Shown piece after piece: positions 23,801-31,229 of a stretch of 42,166 nt of DNA. The notes under the pieces were generated by a model, which was given only the letters and a program-made list of their open reading frames with translations, was not told the origin of the DNA and made no database searches. The stretch is from Opitutus sp. (lineage in GTDB: Bacteria > Verrucomicrobiota > Verrucomicrobiia > Opitutales > Opitutaceae). Every line of letters begins with the position of its first letter. Position 1 is the stretch's first letter. Position numbers and translations under genes: made by a program. The stretch is from assembly GCA_013821985.1 (NCBI GenBank), contig PNJQ01000029.1, forward strand, positions 1-42,166. Reading direction: 5' to 3'.

Positions 23801-26800
23801 CCCTGGTTTCGCAACGGACGGTCAACGCCCGCGGACAGACAATCGAAGAGGTCGGGTTTCGCGGCACCGGTCCGGCCATGGATGTAACCGAAGCACGCGG
23901 CGATGGCCCGTCGCGGAATTTTAGATTCAGCATCGGCGGCGAAAACCTCCTCTCGGCCACGGATTTTCGCGGCAATCGCACGAGTTATTCCGACTGGTTT
24001 AACAGCGTGCCGGGCAAAGTCACGGATGCCCTCGGTCGAGATTCATTGGTTCAAGCGAACAACTGGGGCCGCATTTCGCGCATCACGAATCCCGACCTGA
24101 GTTATCGAGAATACACGTGGGACGATCGTTTCCTGTCGGGTGAGCGCGATGAGCGCGGGAACTGGACCTATTACGACCGGGATGCCCGCCATCGCATCTG
24201 GCGCATTCGCTACTCGGACGGAAGCCAAGAGACTTTTGCGTATAACGATTTCAACCAGCTCACCCAGCATACGCTGCGCAACGGGGCTTCGGAATACTGG
24301 GAATACAACGCTGCCGGGCTTACTTATCGCCAGTGGCAGCCGAATTTCGTGGGAGCGGTCACTACGGCGCCCTACGTCGAATACACCTACTACACTAGCG
24401 GAGCCTCAAAAGACCTGGTGCTGACGGCGCGAGATCCGCGTGGCAACATCACTACCTACGAATACAACTCCCGCGGCCAAGTGACCAAGGAGACATTCGC
24501 CGACGGAAACTATCGCGCCTACACCTACGACAATTGGGGAAACCGGCTTACGGCGCGCGATGAACTTGGGAACATCACCACCTCGACCTACGACGCTTAT
24601 AGTCGTCTGGTGAGCGTGGTGGACCCCTTGAACAACACGATTTCGCACAGTTACGAACCGATGTCGGGAGGCTCTCCGCTGAGCCATGCGTCCGCAGCGA
24701 TTCGTCGCACGACCTCGCCCAGTGGACGCAAAGTCGCCTTCCTCTATGACAACGATTACCGCGTGCTCGAAGAAATCCGCGGTGAAGACGCTAACGAAGA
24801 GGCACGCACAACCATGGCTTACGATGCGGTTGGAAGTCTCACGAGCCGCACCGATCAGGTCTCGACCGGGATAGCTCGCACCACCACTTACGCCTACGAT
24901 GCGCGGAATCGCAAACGCTTCGAATACGGACCGCTCGGTCGCACCACGGAATGGCAGTATGATGCTGCAAGCAACATCGTCAAAGTCATCAACCCCGATG
25001 GCACTTTCGCGACCAAGACTTACAATTCGATGAATCAGGTCGCCACGGCGACGGACGAGATGGGCTACACGGTGGGTTACACCTATACGAATGGCGGACT
25101 GGTCAATGTGATCACCGATCGCAAGGGCTTCACCTATCGCTACGAATACGACCCCGCAGGAAGGAAGACGAAATTCTGGTATCCCGCGGCGAATGGAGTG
25201 GGATATGCCAGTTGGGAGAGCTGGACTTATACGCCGACGGGACAGGTGTCCGAATTCGTCAACCGCTCCGGTCAGCGTCTCGTCTACACTTACGACAATC
25301 GAAATCGCGAGACCCAGCGCGCCTGGGACGGCGGCGTGGCGCCGACGGTTTCGACCACTTACGATGCGGCAAGCCGCGTGCTCACGCGCTCCAACCCCAC
25401 CGGAACGCTGACGTATGGCTACGATGCCGTTGGCCGGCTGACCAGCGAGTCTCAGGCGGTCACGGGCGGACAGACGGTGGTGGTCGCGATAATCTACGAT
25501 GTCGACGGCCGACGACAGACGCGCACCGCCACGGGCGAACAGGATCTCGGCTACGTTTACGACGCGCGCGGGCAATTGACCTCCATGGGTTCAACCGGGA
25601 TGACGTTCGGCTTCAGCTACGACTTGGCCGGTGCGCGCACGCAACGCACCTCGCCGAATGGCACCGCCACCGGGTATCTTTACGATGGTGCGGGCCGGTT
25701 GGTGACGGTCGACTCCTACGTGGTTTCGGGCTTCACCAATATCCTCCGGCAGGATTTTGGTCGCGACCTCCGCGATCGGAGGACTTGGAGCTTGCGCGAT
25801 GTTGGCTACGGAGACAGTTACACCTATCAAGCCAACGGCGAGCTGACCGGTTTCCGCTTCAACCAGTGGCGGCCGGACCAGAATCCGGGCGGCACGGCGG
25901 CTTCCGCCGACACCTACGCATACGACCCGAACGGCAACCGGACCACGCGCAACGAAAACGGAAGTGTGACGACGTATACGGCCAACGCGCTCAATGAATA
26001 CACCGCGGTGAGCGGCTCGAGCATCGCCCATAGCGACGGTCGCGGGAACATCACGCAGTGGCAGGCGTGGAGCTACACCTACGATGCGGAGAACCGCTTG
26101 GTCTTGGCCGTGAGTCCCGGATTGACAGTGGGTTTTCGCTACGACGCCCAAGGCCGGCTCGCCAAGCTCGAGCGCAACGGGGTCGCCGAGTTTCGGTATT
26201 TCGACGGCACGCACCGGTTCCTCCGGAAAGACGCGGGTGGCGGCGTGCAGGAGCGCACGATCTGGGGCCCGTCAGCCAACGAGGCGCTCGCACGCTGGAC
26301 GCCTAGCGACGGATGGCACTATTTTCACCACGATCCGCTCAACAGCCCGGTGGCGATCACGAATACCTCCGGGTTGGTAATCGAGCGTTACCTCTACGAC
26401 GTCTTCGGGATGGATTTCGTGTTCGATGCGGCGGGGGCCCCGCGCACCACGAGCATCGTAGCCAACCCCTGGCGCTTCACCGGCCAGGAGTGGATGGCGG
26501 ACCTGGCGCTGCACAACTACAAGAATCGGTTTTACCAGAACGATCTCGGACGCTTCATCCAGCAGGACCCACTGCGTTTCGACGCCGGCGACTTCAATCT
26601 CTACCGCTACTGCGGCAACGACGGCATCAACCACGTCGACCCGCACGGCTTGGCGATGAGCCGCAACCCTTACGCGATCAAGTACTCGCTCATCACCACT
26701 TTTGGCTCGAAAGCGGAGGAGAGGGAAAATTCATCCCAACAGTTAGGTGCCGACACAGTGGAGGAGCAGGCTGAGAACGGACCGAGGAGCCCGAAAAACG

Positions 26801-27231
26801 CCCCAAACAACGCAGGCGGTGAAATCCTCTTCCGTCAGCCGTCCACAGGTGAAATCTGCATCCAGTGCCACGGCGTTAGCGCCGGAGGGTTCTCGGGGAA
26901 CGTGAATGACTTCAAGGGGCTTTCGGCGATTCCAGGTTCCGGTCCGCGGGCAGCCGAAGGTTATACTGTCCTCAAGAATACCGCTATCGGAGCGACTGCA
27001 GTGGCAGGTGTAGTTGTAACAGGCTCAGTTCTGGCGCCCGCTCCGGCGCCGAGTGGCGACTGGCGGAAGACCGGATGGATCATTCTCAAGACCCTTGAGG
27101 CGATCATTAGCTTTGTTCGCGATGAACCGCGGTTGCCGACGACGCCGATAGACCCCACTCCCGAGATTGTGCCCTGGAACCCGCCGGTGCCGCCAGGTAG
27201 CCCGCCGCCTCCACCGCCGCCGCCGAGATGA
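20830..27231 (+). CDS. Giant RHS/YD-repeat protein with Ig-like N-terminal repeats
   Basis: The product is 2133 aa. A signal peptide (~1-23) is followed by a beta-rich N-terminus with WSPDG-type motifs. Three near-identical PKD/Ig-like repeats (~353-597, each with SPxSxSVTVGQSVAF and GxYVWGG) precede an Ig domain (~600-680). About 900 residues of YD repeats end in an RHS core (~1845-1945) with NPWRFTGQEWMADLALHNYK and the DPxG motif at Asp1937 (HVDPHGL). The unique C-terminus (~1945-2133) holds Cys2010-x-x-Cys-His, a hydrophobic stretch (AIGATAVAGVVVTGSVLA) and a polyproline tail. RHS shells encapsulate a C-terminal toxin or effector that is cleaved near DPxG. I cannot name the tip's activity. 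Two small genes are coupled to its stop and are immunity candidates. Confidence 0.92.
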   Translation: MKLLRFVLPILFLLGGAARSVALSVTFTHIPAAVNSGESYFVRAEGYSNYGVTTTLWKGNQYLNSGDGSPWSAASVWTADAGPATVGFTAEAWDWEWGNVVFDYRTVTVNGGAANQPPIATVEVDGQYNGATVVRPYGGSLAITVRYKATDADGNLSGIRPQVWSPDGNLNNNGGNFVGQSGASGEVAWTVYLNQNGNWYFWTDAQDSVISPSYVDSGAWGSGFRINVIEGAPPPQNPNIWLTQPTGDITVNVGTTVTLQSYAEDFSRPLTTHNLDIQKPDGTWNWYGGFAFGEPYMGGPTGPDAPTASLRTAGFNFNIVGTWQVRSYAANNAGLATHSVTRTVTVLPLAQAAVGVSPASASVTVGQSVAFTASGGSGSGAYVWGGLASGSGSSQTVTFNSAGTHTVTVYRAGDSTYAPSNTATATVTVSLANQSAVSISPTSQTITAGQAVAFTAAGGNGSGAYVWGGDAVGTGTTKSITFNTTGTRTVTVYRQGDSTYNPSNTATATITVNAGQTVAISPASASVTVGQSVAFSASGGGGTGDYVWGGDASGTGASKSVTFNTAGPRTVTVYRQASSGYSQSNTATSTIDVSAAPPATIAQHPQSQTAVTGSTVTFGVSATGTGTLSYQWLKNGNAIVGATGSTLSLANVQTTDSAGYSVVVTHNGTATTSNIAWLPIATAGGTQTASAPGPADRSPVPPGMISTFVGGSGYNIQTGSIYRVVRDFQVTGAVGAYPLNLSRVYAGGAWGYSFIWWAEEIANPQFMQNQGFPPLAEQFLNVRTPDGQFLHFTANNQDYPTEFSQSQNGTRVAVVRESNQRIAAVALHFPDGGSLMMEKAVDTGGGRKFRPVRLVDPFGLATNYSYSSATQEIPTQVTDAGGRYLRFYGTDPVSITRVESSCGKWIEWAGNTLNYWDGLSASYASGTLNSNTRWARFSDVRQTSGMRNVEYILNRFAYGVYGQLDQGEPEVWEVVRERHFSAFADPVDSGTLVSQRTVNARGQTIEEVGFRGTGPAMDVTEARGDGPSRNFRFSIGGENLLSATDFRGNRTSYSDWFNSVPGKVTDALGRDSLVQANNWGRISRITNPDLSYREYTWDDRFLSGERDERGNWTYYDRDARHRIWRIRYSDGSQETFAYNDFNQLTQHTLRNGASEYWEYNAAGLTYRQWQPNFVGAVTTAPYVEYTYYTSGASKDLVLTARDPRGNITTYEYNSRGQVTKETFADGNYRAYTYDNWGNRLTARDELGNITTSTYDAYSRLVSVVDPLNNTISHSYEPMSGGSPLSHASAAIRRTTSPSGRKVAFLYDNDYRVLEEIRGEDANEEARTTMAYDAVGSLTSRTDQVSTGIARTTTYAYDARNRKRFEYGPLGRTTEWQYDAASNIVKVINPDGTFATKTYNSMNQVATATDEMGYTVGYTYTNGGLVNVITDRKGFTYRYEYDPAGRKTKFWYPAANGVGYASWESWTYTPTGQVSEFVNRSGQRLVYTYDNRNRETQRAWDGGVAPTVSTTYDAASRVLTRSNPTGTLTYGYDAVGRLTSESQAVTGGQTVVVAIIYDVDGRRQTRTATGEQDLGYVYDARGQLTSMGSTGMTFGFSYDLAGARTQRTSPNGTATGYLYDGAGRLVTVDSYVVSGFTNILRQDFGRDLRDRRTWSLRDVGYGDSYTYQANGELTGFRFNQWRPDQNPGGTAASADTYAYDPNGNRTTRNENGSVTTYTANALNEYTAVSGSSIAHSDGRGNITQWQAWSYTYDAENRLVLAVSPGLTVGFRYDAQGRLAKLERNGVAEFRYFDGTHRFLRKDAGGGVQERTIWGPSANEALARWTPSDGWHYFHHDPLNSPVAITNTSGLVIERYLYDVFGMDFVFDAAGAPRTTSIVANPWRFTGQEWMADLALHNYKNRFYQNDLGRFIQQDPLRFDAGDFNLYRYCGNDGINHVDPHGLAMSRNPYAIKYSLITTFGSKAEERENSSQQLGADTVEEQAENGPRSPKNAPNNAGGEILFRQPSTGEICIQCHGVSAGGFSGNVNDFKGLSAIPGSGPRAAEGYTVLKNTAIGATAVAGVVVTGSVLAPAPAPSGDWRKTGWIILKTLEAIISFVRDEPRLPTTPIDPTPEIVPWNPPVPPGSPPPPPPPPR

Positions 27232-27428
27232 AAGTCGCGTTCAAAGTCGTAGCCGTCGTATTCATCCTGATCGGCATCAGTCTTTTCGGGCTGATTCGAG
27301 GGCCCCAGCCGCCAAGGGGTAGCTTTGCTACAGTCGCTTCTTCGGGCGAATTTTGGCACTGGGGTTTCGCGCTGATCGCGCTTGGCGCGCTATGTTACGC
27401 AGTGCAGTCCTTTCTTAAGGAGCAATGA
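27228..27428 (+). CDS. Two-span small membrane protein coupled to RHS
   Basis: The product is 66 aa with two hydrophobic segments: AFKVVAVVFILIGISLFGLI and WGFALIALGALCYAVQSFL. Its ATG overlaps the RHS stop (ATGA at 27228-27231), so it is translated by coupling. Genes placed this way behind an RHS tip are usually immunity proteins. A membrane immunity protein would suit a membrane-acting or periplasm-acting tip. No family match can be made from sequence alone. Base composition drops compared with the flanking housekeeping genes, as is common for exchangeable RHS tips. Confidence 0.7.
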   Translation: MKVAFKVVAVVFILIGISLFGLIRGPQPPRGSFATVASSGEFWHWGFALIALGALCYAVQSFLKEQ

Positions 27429-27751
27429 GCTTAATATCGGATCTCACGCTTGCGCTTTTTGGATGGCTCCCGATCGGCGAGAAGTTTGTTCAGGACGGAC
27501 CCGAGTTTATGGAGATGTGCCTCCGTGAACGAGGTGTCCACGGCGAGAAAATACCGCGCGCGACCGCTCTTGCGCTCTGTCAGTTGGCCTATGATCGCGC
27601 GGCTGAACAAGACCCGAAAGCAGTGCCGCGTTGGCGCAAATACGTTCGTCAGATGGAGAGTATCGCGGAAGTAACGTCGTCCGCTTTAGCGGGACATAGC
27701 ATCGATGATCAACGTGTCAGAAATATCCTACTGCTGCATCGCATTATCTGA
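27425..27751 (+). CDS. Small cytosolic protein, third gene of the RHS operon
   Basis: The product is 108 aa with no signal peptide. Its ATG overlaps the stop of the preceding gene (ATGA at 27425-27428) and AAGGAG lies just before it. The sequence is helical and charged (MCLRERGVHGEKIPRATALA, VPRWRKYVRQMESIAEV). I do not recognise it. Its position makes it a second candidate immunity or accessory protein for the RHS C-terminus. The repeat that bounds the next RHS cassette begins 72 nt after its stop. Confidence 0.65.
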   Translation: MSLISDLTLALFGWLPIGEKFVQDGPEFMEMCLRERGVHGEKIPRATALALCQLAYDRAAEQDPKAVPRWRKYVRQMESIAEVTSSALAGHSIDDQRVRNILLLHRII

Positions 27752-27822
27752 ACCGAGCGGCACACGACGCGCCAGCGGCGAGCCGCTGTCACGCCGTCTG
27801 GCACGATCAAACGCGATCAAAC

Positions 27823-27850
27823 GGGGTCAGGCTTTGTAGTTTGTGATTGA
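27823..27850 (+). repeat. Left copy of the RAYT-associated repeat
   Basis: GGTCAGGCTTTGTAGTTT followed by GTGATTGA. Direct copies are at 29857-29876 (partial) and 29906-29932, and an inverted copy at 30924-30948. It is preceded by two tandem GATCAAACG units. The truncated RHS frame begins 4 nt after it. Confidence 0.85.
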
Positions 27851-27853
27851 GGG

Positions 27854-29500
27854 ATGGTGGTGTCCTTCGCTCGTCCGCCCAACGGCACCGCCTCGGGTTA
27901 TCTCTACGATGCCGCGGGCCGGCTGAAGACCATCGATACCTATCGCGTCGCGGGCCAGGTGAACATCCTCCGGCAAGACTTTGGCTACGATTCGCGCGAC
28001 CGGCGGACTTGGAGCTTGCGCGACTCGAGCCACGGCGACAGCTACACCTACCAGGCCGACAGCCAGTTGACCGGTTTCCGTTTCAACCAACTGCGGCCCG
28101 ATCAGAATCCGAACGGTTCCGCCGCCTCCGTGGACACCTACGCCTACGATCCCAACGGCAACCGCACCACTCGTGACGAGAGCGGTGCGGTGACGACCTA
28201 CTCGGCCAACGCGCTCAACGAATACGCCACCGTCAGCAACGGCACGATCGCGCACGACAACCGCGGCAACGTCTCGCTTTGGCAGGACTGGAGCTACACC
28301 TACGACGCGGAAAACCGCTTGATCTCGGCCGTGCGCACGGGATTGACCGTCGCCTTTTTCTACGACGCGCAGGGCCGGCTGGCGAAACTGACGCGCAACG
28401 GCACGCCCGAGTATCGGTTTTTCGACGGCACCCGGCTGTTCCTGCGCAAGAACGACGCCGGCGCCGTGGTGGAGCGCACCATCTGGGGGCCGACCGCCAA
28501 CGAAGCCCTGGCCCGCTGGACACCCACGCAGGCCGACGGCTGGCGCTATTACCACCACGACCCGCAGAACAGTCCGCTGGCGCTCACCGACGGCGCGGGG
28601 CTGGTCTTCGAGCGCTACCTCTACGATGCCTTCGGACAGGACTACGTCTTCGACGGCACTTGGACCGGCCGGGCCGACAGCAGCGTGGGCAATCCGTGGC
28701 GCTTCACCGGTCAGGAATGGATGGCGGATCTGGCCCTGCACAACTTCAAGGCGCGCTTTTATCACCATGACCTCGGGCGTTTCCTCCAGCAGGACCCGTT
28801 GCGCTTCGACGCCGGCGACCTGAACCTCTATCGCTACGCCGGCAACAACACGCTCAACCGCGTCGATCCGAACGGACTGACGGCGAAGCGAAACCCGAGC
28901 GCGATCAACTTCACCGTGTCAGTCTCATTCGATGCGCCGGAGAAGAACGCGGAGAAAAAAAAGGAGGCTCCGCCCCCGCAAGACGACGCTAAAAAAGTGG
29001 AGGAACAAAAGGCCGGCCAAGACCCAAACAGTGGAGTGACCTACGGCGGACCTGGAATGACCGAAGGTGGTGTGACGGTTCTTGCTCCGTTTCAAGTTAC
29101 TGCGACGAGGGAGCGGAGTGGACTTGATCGGTTACAGACTGGTCTTGATGTGGCGGGGGTGTTCGACCCGACGCCGTTGAGCGATGGGGTTAACGCCGTA
29201 ATTTATGCCGGGCGCGGCCAATGGGGCAACGCACTGATCGCTGTTGCCGGAATTGTTCCTTACGTCGGCGACTTGGCCAAGGGCGGTAAGTATGGTGCGA
29301 AGGCATTCAAAGCCGGCAACAAAATCGCGAATAAGCAGGTTGGGGCGGTTGCCAATGAGTTTGGTATCGCAAGAAGAGAGTTCAGCGAGTTTGTCCACGA
29401 AGCGAAGCGCATGGAGGGAAGAGGCGGCGCCGATAACTTTACTTATGAAGAACTCCGACAGCTTGCCCAGGAATTCCTTGAACACCGACCAAAAGGATAG
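27854..29500 (+). CDS. Truncated RHS core with alternative C-terminal tip (orphan RHS)
   Basis: The product is 548 aa. Residues ~8-345 are strongly similar to the end of the full-length RHS protein, starting at PNGTASGYLYDAAGRL and running through NPWRFTGQEWMADLALHNFK to the DPxG motif at Asp338 (RVDPNGL). It has no signal peptide and no N-terminal shell, so it cannot work alone like the full protein. Its tip (~345-548) is unrelated to that of the upstream RHS: a Lys/Glu-rich spacer, then QTGLDVAGVFDPTPLSDGVN and YVGDLAKGGKYGAKA, resembling pre-toxin linker motifs, and a final charged helical domain (REFSEFVHEAKRMEGRGGAD). It looks like a silent or displaced toxin tip kept for recombination. 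The downstream gene overlaps it by 56 nt. Confidence 0.85.
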   Translation: MVVSFARPPNGTASGYLYDAAGRLKTIDTYRVAGQVNILRQDFGYDSRDRRTWSLRDSSHGDSYTYQADSQLTGFRFNQLRPDQNPNGSAASVDTYAYDPNGNRTTRDESGAVTTYSANALNEYATVSNGTIAHDNRGNVSLWQDWSYTYDAENRLISAVRTGLTVAFFYDAQGRLAKLTRNGTPEYRFFDGTRLFLRKNDAGAVVERTIWGPTANEALARWTPTQADGWRYYHHDPQNSPLALTDGAGLVFERYLYDAFGQDYVFDGTWTGRADSSVGNPWRFTGQEWMADLALHNFKARFYHHDLGRFLQQDPLRFDAGDLNLYRYAGNNTLNRVDPNGLTAKRNPSAINFTVSVSFDAPEKNAEKKKEAPPPQDDAKKVEEQKAGQDPNSGVTYGGPGMTEGGVTVLAPFQVTATRERSGLDRLQTGLDVAGVFDPTPLSDGVNAVIYAGRGQWGNALIAVAGIVPYVGDLAKGGKYGAKAFKAGNKIANKQVGAVANEFGIARREFSEFVHEAKRMEGRGGADNFTYEELRQLAQEFLEHRPKG

Positions 29501-29834
29501 ACGCGAGCAGGTCTTTTTTCGGATTGTTGGCCTGCCCTCCGAGAAACTGGACTCAATGAAGCAGCGCTTGGACGGCCTCCCGATTCAAGTGAGGCAGCGC
29601 AGAGTCCATGGCGACTACGTCGTTTCAATGGAGTTGTTGAGTGCGGAATCTTGTGAAGCGCTCATCCAAGTGCTGAACGCTTCACCAGTCGGTGTGCCCT
29701 TTGGCTTGTATGTGTCGTTACTCACGCCAAACGAATCCGATGGAGTAAGATTGGCTCCGTTTATCCGGGATTTTTGGAAGAGCGTGGGGGGCGACTTGGA
29801 TTTTTCTTTCACCGTTATTTCGGACGACGATTGA
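29445..29834 (+). CDS. Candidate immunity protein for the orphan RHS tip
   Basis: The product is 129 aa from ATG 29445, overlapping the RHS tip by 56 nt in another frame. A TTG at 29478 has a better AGGAA upstream and would give 118 aa. The sequence is soluble, acidic at its end (FTVISDDD) and has an alternating alpha/beta look (VFFRIVGLPSEKLDSMKQRL, FGLYVSLLT). No signal peptide or Cys pair. Small genes that overlap or abut RHS tips normally encode the cognate immunity protein that binds the toxin in the cytoplasm. I do not recognise the family. Its codon usage is less GC-biased than that of the flanking chromosomal genes. Confidence 0.7.
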   Translation: MKNSDSLPRNSLNTDQKDRREQVFFRIVGLPSEKLDSMKQRLDGLPIQVRQRRVHGDYVVSMELLSAESCEALIQVLNASPVGVPFGLYVSLLTPNESDGVRLAPFIRDFWKSVGGDLDFSFTVISDDD

Positions 29835-29856
29835 TGCGGCAACGTCCGGAACGAAA

Positions 29857-29876
29857 GGGTCAGGCTTTGTAGTTTG
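29857..29876 (+). repeat. Partial internal copy of the RAYT-associated repeat
   Basis: GGGTCAGGCTTTGTAGTTTG, preceded by GGAACGAAA. Thirty nt later the same pieces (CCGGCAACGAAA and the repeat) recur, so this short region is a tandem duplication. Confidence 0.8.
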
Positions 29877-29905
29877 GTCCGGCAACGAAAGATCCGGCAA
29901 CGAAA

Positions 29906-29932
29906 GGGTCAGGCTTTGTAGTTTGTGATTGA
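29906..29932 (+). repeat. Internal full copy of the RAYT-associated repeat
   Basis: The same sequence as 27823-27850, in the same orientation, 31 nt upstream of the transposase start. With the inverted copy at 30924-30948 it brackets the transposase gene alone, giving a minimal ~1.04-kb unit. Confidence 0.85.
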
Positions 29933-29963
29933 CGAGCAATGATGGCGTGGTGGGATGCGCGTC

Positions 29964-30944
29964 ATGGCGCGGCCATTGCGGATGGAGTCCGAGAGCGGTG
30001 TTTATCATGTCCTGAACCGGGGAAACTACCGGGCGGACATATTCCGGTCGGACAAGGCGAAGGCCGCTTTCCTGAAGTGCCTGGGCGAGGCGTGCGAGCA
30101 GACCGGTTGGGAGGTCCACGCGTGGTGCCTGATGTCGAACCATTACCATCTGGCCGTTTCGACGCCGAACGCCAACCTGGTGGAAGGCATGCGCTGGTTG
30201 CAGGGCACGTTTTCGGTCCGGTTCAACCGCTTGCGCGACGAGCGCGGGCACCTTTTTCAGGGGCGCTACAAAAGCCTGGTCGTGGATCCGGAGGCGGGTC
30301 TTGGTCCGCTCTGCCACTACATTCATCTCAACCCCGTGCGGGCGAGGCTCCGACCGGTGTCAGCCCTGCGGGACTACGCGTGGACGAGTTTGCCGTGGTT
30401 GTTGGATCTGAAGCGCCGGCCGTCTTGGTATCGCCCGCAACCTTTTCTCGATCATGCCGGAGAACTGGCCGATACGCCGGCCGGGCGCCGGAAATACTCA
30501 GACTATCTGGCGTGGCTGGCGGAGGACGAGTCAGCCCGCAAGCAGCAGTGCTTCGAATCCATGTCGCGGGGCTGGATCATCGGGTCGGCGGGCTTCGTGA
30601 AAGCGTTGGTGCAGGAGCACGCTGAGCTGGCCGGTCAGGGCCGGCGGCTGGCCGCCGAGCTGCGGGAGACGCGCGAGTCGCTCTGGCAGGAGGAGCTGGC
30701 GGCGCTGTTGGCCCGGCTGGGTCGCACGGCCGAAGAGCTCCGCCGGGAGAGGAAATCGGCACCGTGGAAGGCCGCGTTGGCCGCCGCGATGAAAAAGCGG
30801 ACGACGGCGACGAACCGCTGGCTGGGCGAGCACCTGCACATGGGCGGATTGCACGAAGTCAGCCGGATGGCAAACGCCTGGCTGCGCGCGTCCGAACCGG
30901 CACTCGAGAAGCAATTCCGCCCCATCACAAACTACAAAGCCTGA
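29964..30944 (+). CDS. REP-associated tyrosine transposase (RAYT, TnpA-REP, Y1/HUH family)
   Basis: The product is 326 aa from ATG 29964, the usual MARPLR start, with GGTGGGA 8 nt upstream. An ATG three codons earlier is also open. The N-terminal YHVLNRGNYRADIF is characteristic. The metal-binding HUH motif is His60-Tyr-His62 (WCLMSNHYHLAV). The catalytic tyrosine should be Tyr119 in LCHYIHLNPVRA. GHLFQGRYKSL lies between them. The C-terminal ~170 residues are basic and helical. These enzymes cut and join single-stranded REP palindromes and are thought to spread them. The gene is bracketed by direct and inverted copies of one repeat, and its last codons (ITNYKA) are encoded by the inverted copy. 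The tandem order RHS tip / immunity / RAYT is notable. Confidence 0.92.
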   Translation: MARPLRMESESGVYHVLNRGNYRADIFRSDKAKAAFLKCLGEACEQTGWEVHAWCLMSNHYHLAVSTPNANLVEGMRWLQGTFSVRFNRLRDERGHLFQGRYKSLVVDPEAGLGPLCHYIHLNPVRARLRPVSALRDYAWTSLPWLLDLKRRPSWYRPQPFLDHAGELADTPAGRRKYSDYLAWLAEDESARKQQCFESMSRGWIIGSAGFVKALVQEHAELAGQGRRLAAELRETRESLWQEELAALLARLGRTAEELRRERKSAPWKAALAAAMKKRTTATNRWLGEHLHMGGLHEVSRMANAWLRASEPALEKQFRPITNYKA

Positions 30945-30948
30945 CCCC
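30924..30948 (-). repeat. Right, inverted copy of the RAYT-associated repeat
   Basis: The reverse complement of the left repeat: ATCACAAACTACAAAGCCTG then ACCCC. It encodes the last codons and stop of the transposase. It is followed by two tandem ATTACCGGGCCC units. Confidence 0.85.
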
Positions 30949-31017
30949 ATTACCGGGCCCATTACCGGGCCCCAGCCGCGGCAAGGGTGAGGCCGTCAAA
31001 AACATTCGCCGGATTGT

Positions 31018-31097
31018 TGTAGCCGGGCTCGCTGAGCCCGGCTGCTTTGTCTTCCGCGCGACGTTGTTCCTCTCCGGGGTCGGCGACCCCGGCTACA
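31018..31097. repeat. REP-like element, family 1
   Basis: TGTAGCCGGGCTCGCTGAGC at the left and CGGGGTCGGCGACCCCGGCT at the right. It is the best-preserved of three copies (others at 3941-4016 and 7395-7474) and lies 70 nt beyond the RAYT cassette, in the 285-nt gap before the PLP enzyme stop. Confidence 0.8.
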
Positions 31098-31156
31098 CGA
31101 TGTTTTGTCGGGCCGGCGCTTGTCTGCGGGCCACGTTCGCCGTCGGAGTTAGAAGG

Positions 31157-31225
31157 GTAGCCCGGCCTCTCCGAGAACGGGTTTGCACGTGCTCCAAACC
31201 CCGCGCCCGGAGGTCGCGGGCTACC
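31157..31225. repeat. REP-like element, family 4 (GTAGCCCG...CGGGCTAC)
   Basis: GTAGCCCGG and CGCGGGCTAC are inverted ends. The right part CCCGCGCCCGGAGGTCGCGG is identical to a stretch inside the HEFGH gene near 1258-1278. It stops 5 nt before the PLP enzyme stop codon. Confidence 0.65.
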
Positions 31226-31229
31226 TGTC

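Larger units (their letters stand above)
27823..30948. mobile_element. Candidate cassette: RHS tip, immunity gene and RAYT between inverted repeats
   Basis: A 3.1-kb unit is bounded at the left by GGTCAGGCTTTGTAGTTT and at the right by its reverse complement. Inside are a 5'-truncated RHS gene with its own tip, an overlapping candidate immunity gene, two more direct copies of the repeat, and a REP-associated tyrosine transposase whose stop codon lies in the right repeat. No target-site duplication is visible, which is expected for Y1/HUH enzymes. That the unit moves as a whole is inference; the boundaries are seen directly. Confidence 0.6.

Noticed and set aside
27827..28768. Minus-strand 313-codon frame ending in ITNYKA, like the RAYT
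   Set aside because: It starts antisense to the RHS core and gains the same ending only because the repeat at 27823-27850 is inverted relative to the one at the RAYT end. It has no HUH or Tyr motif.
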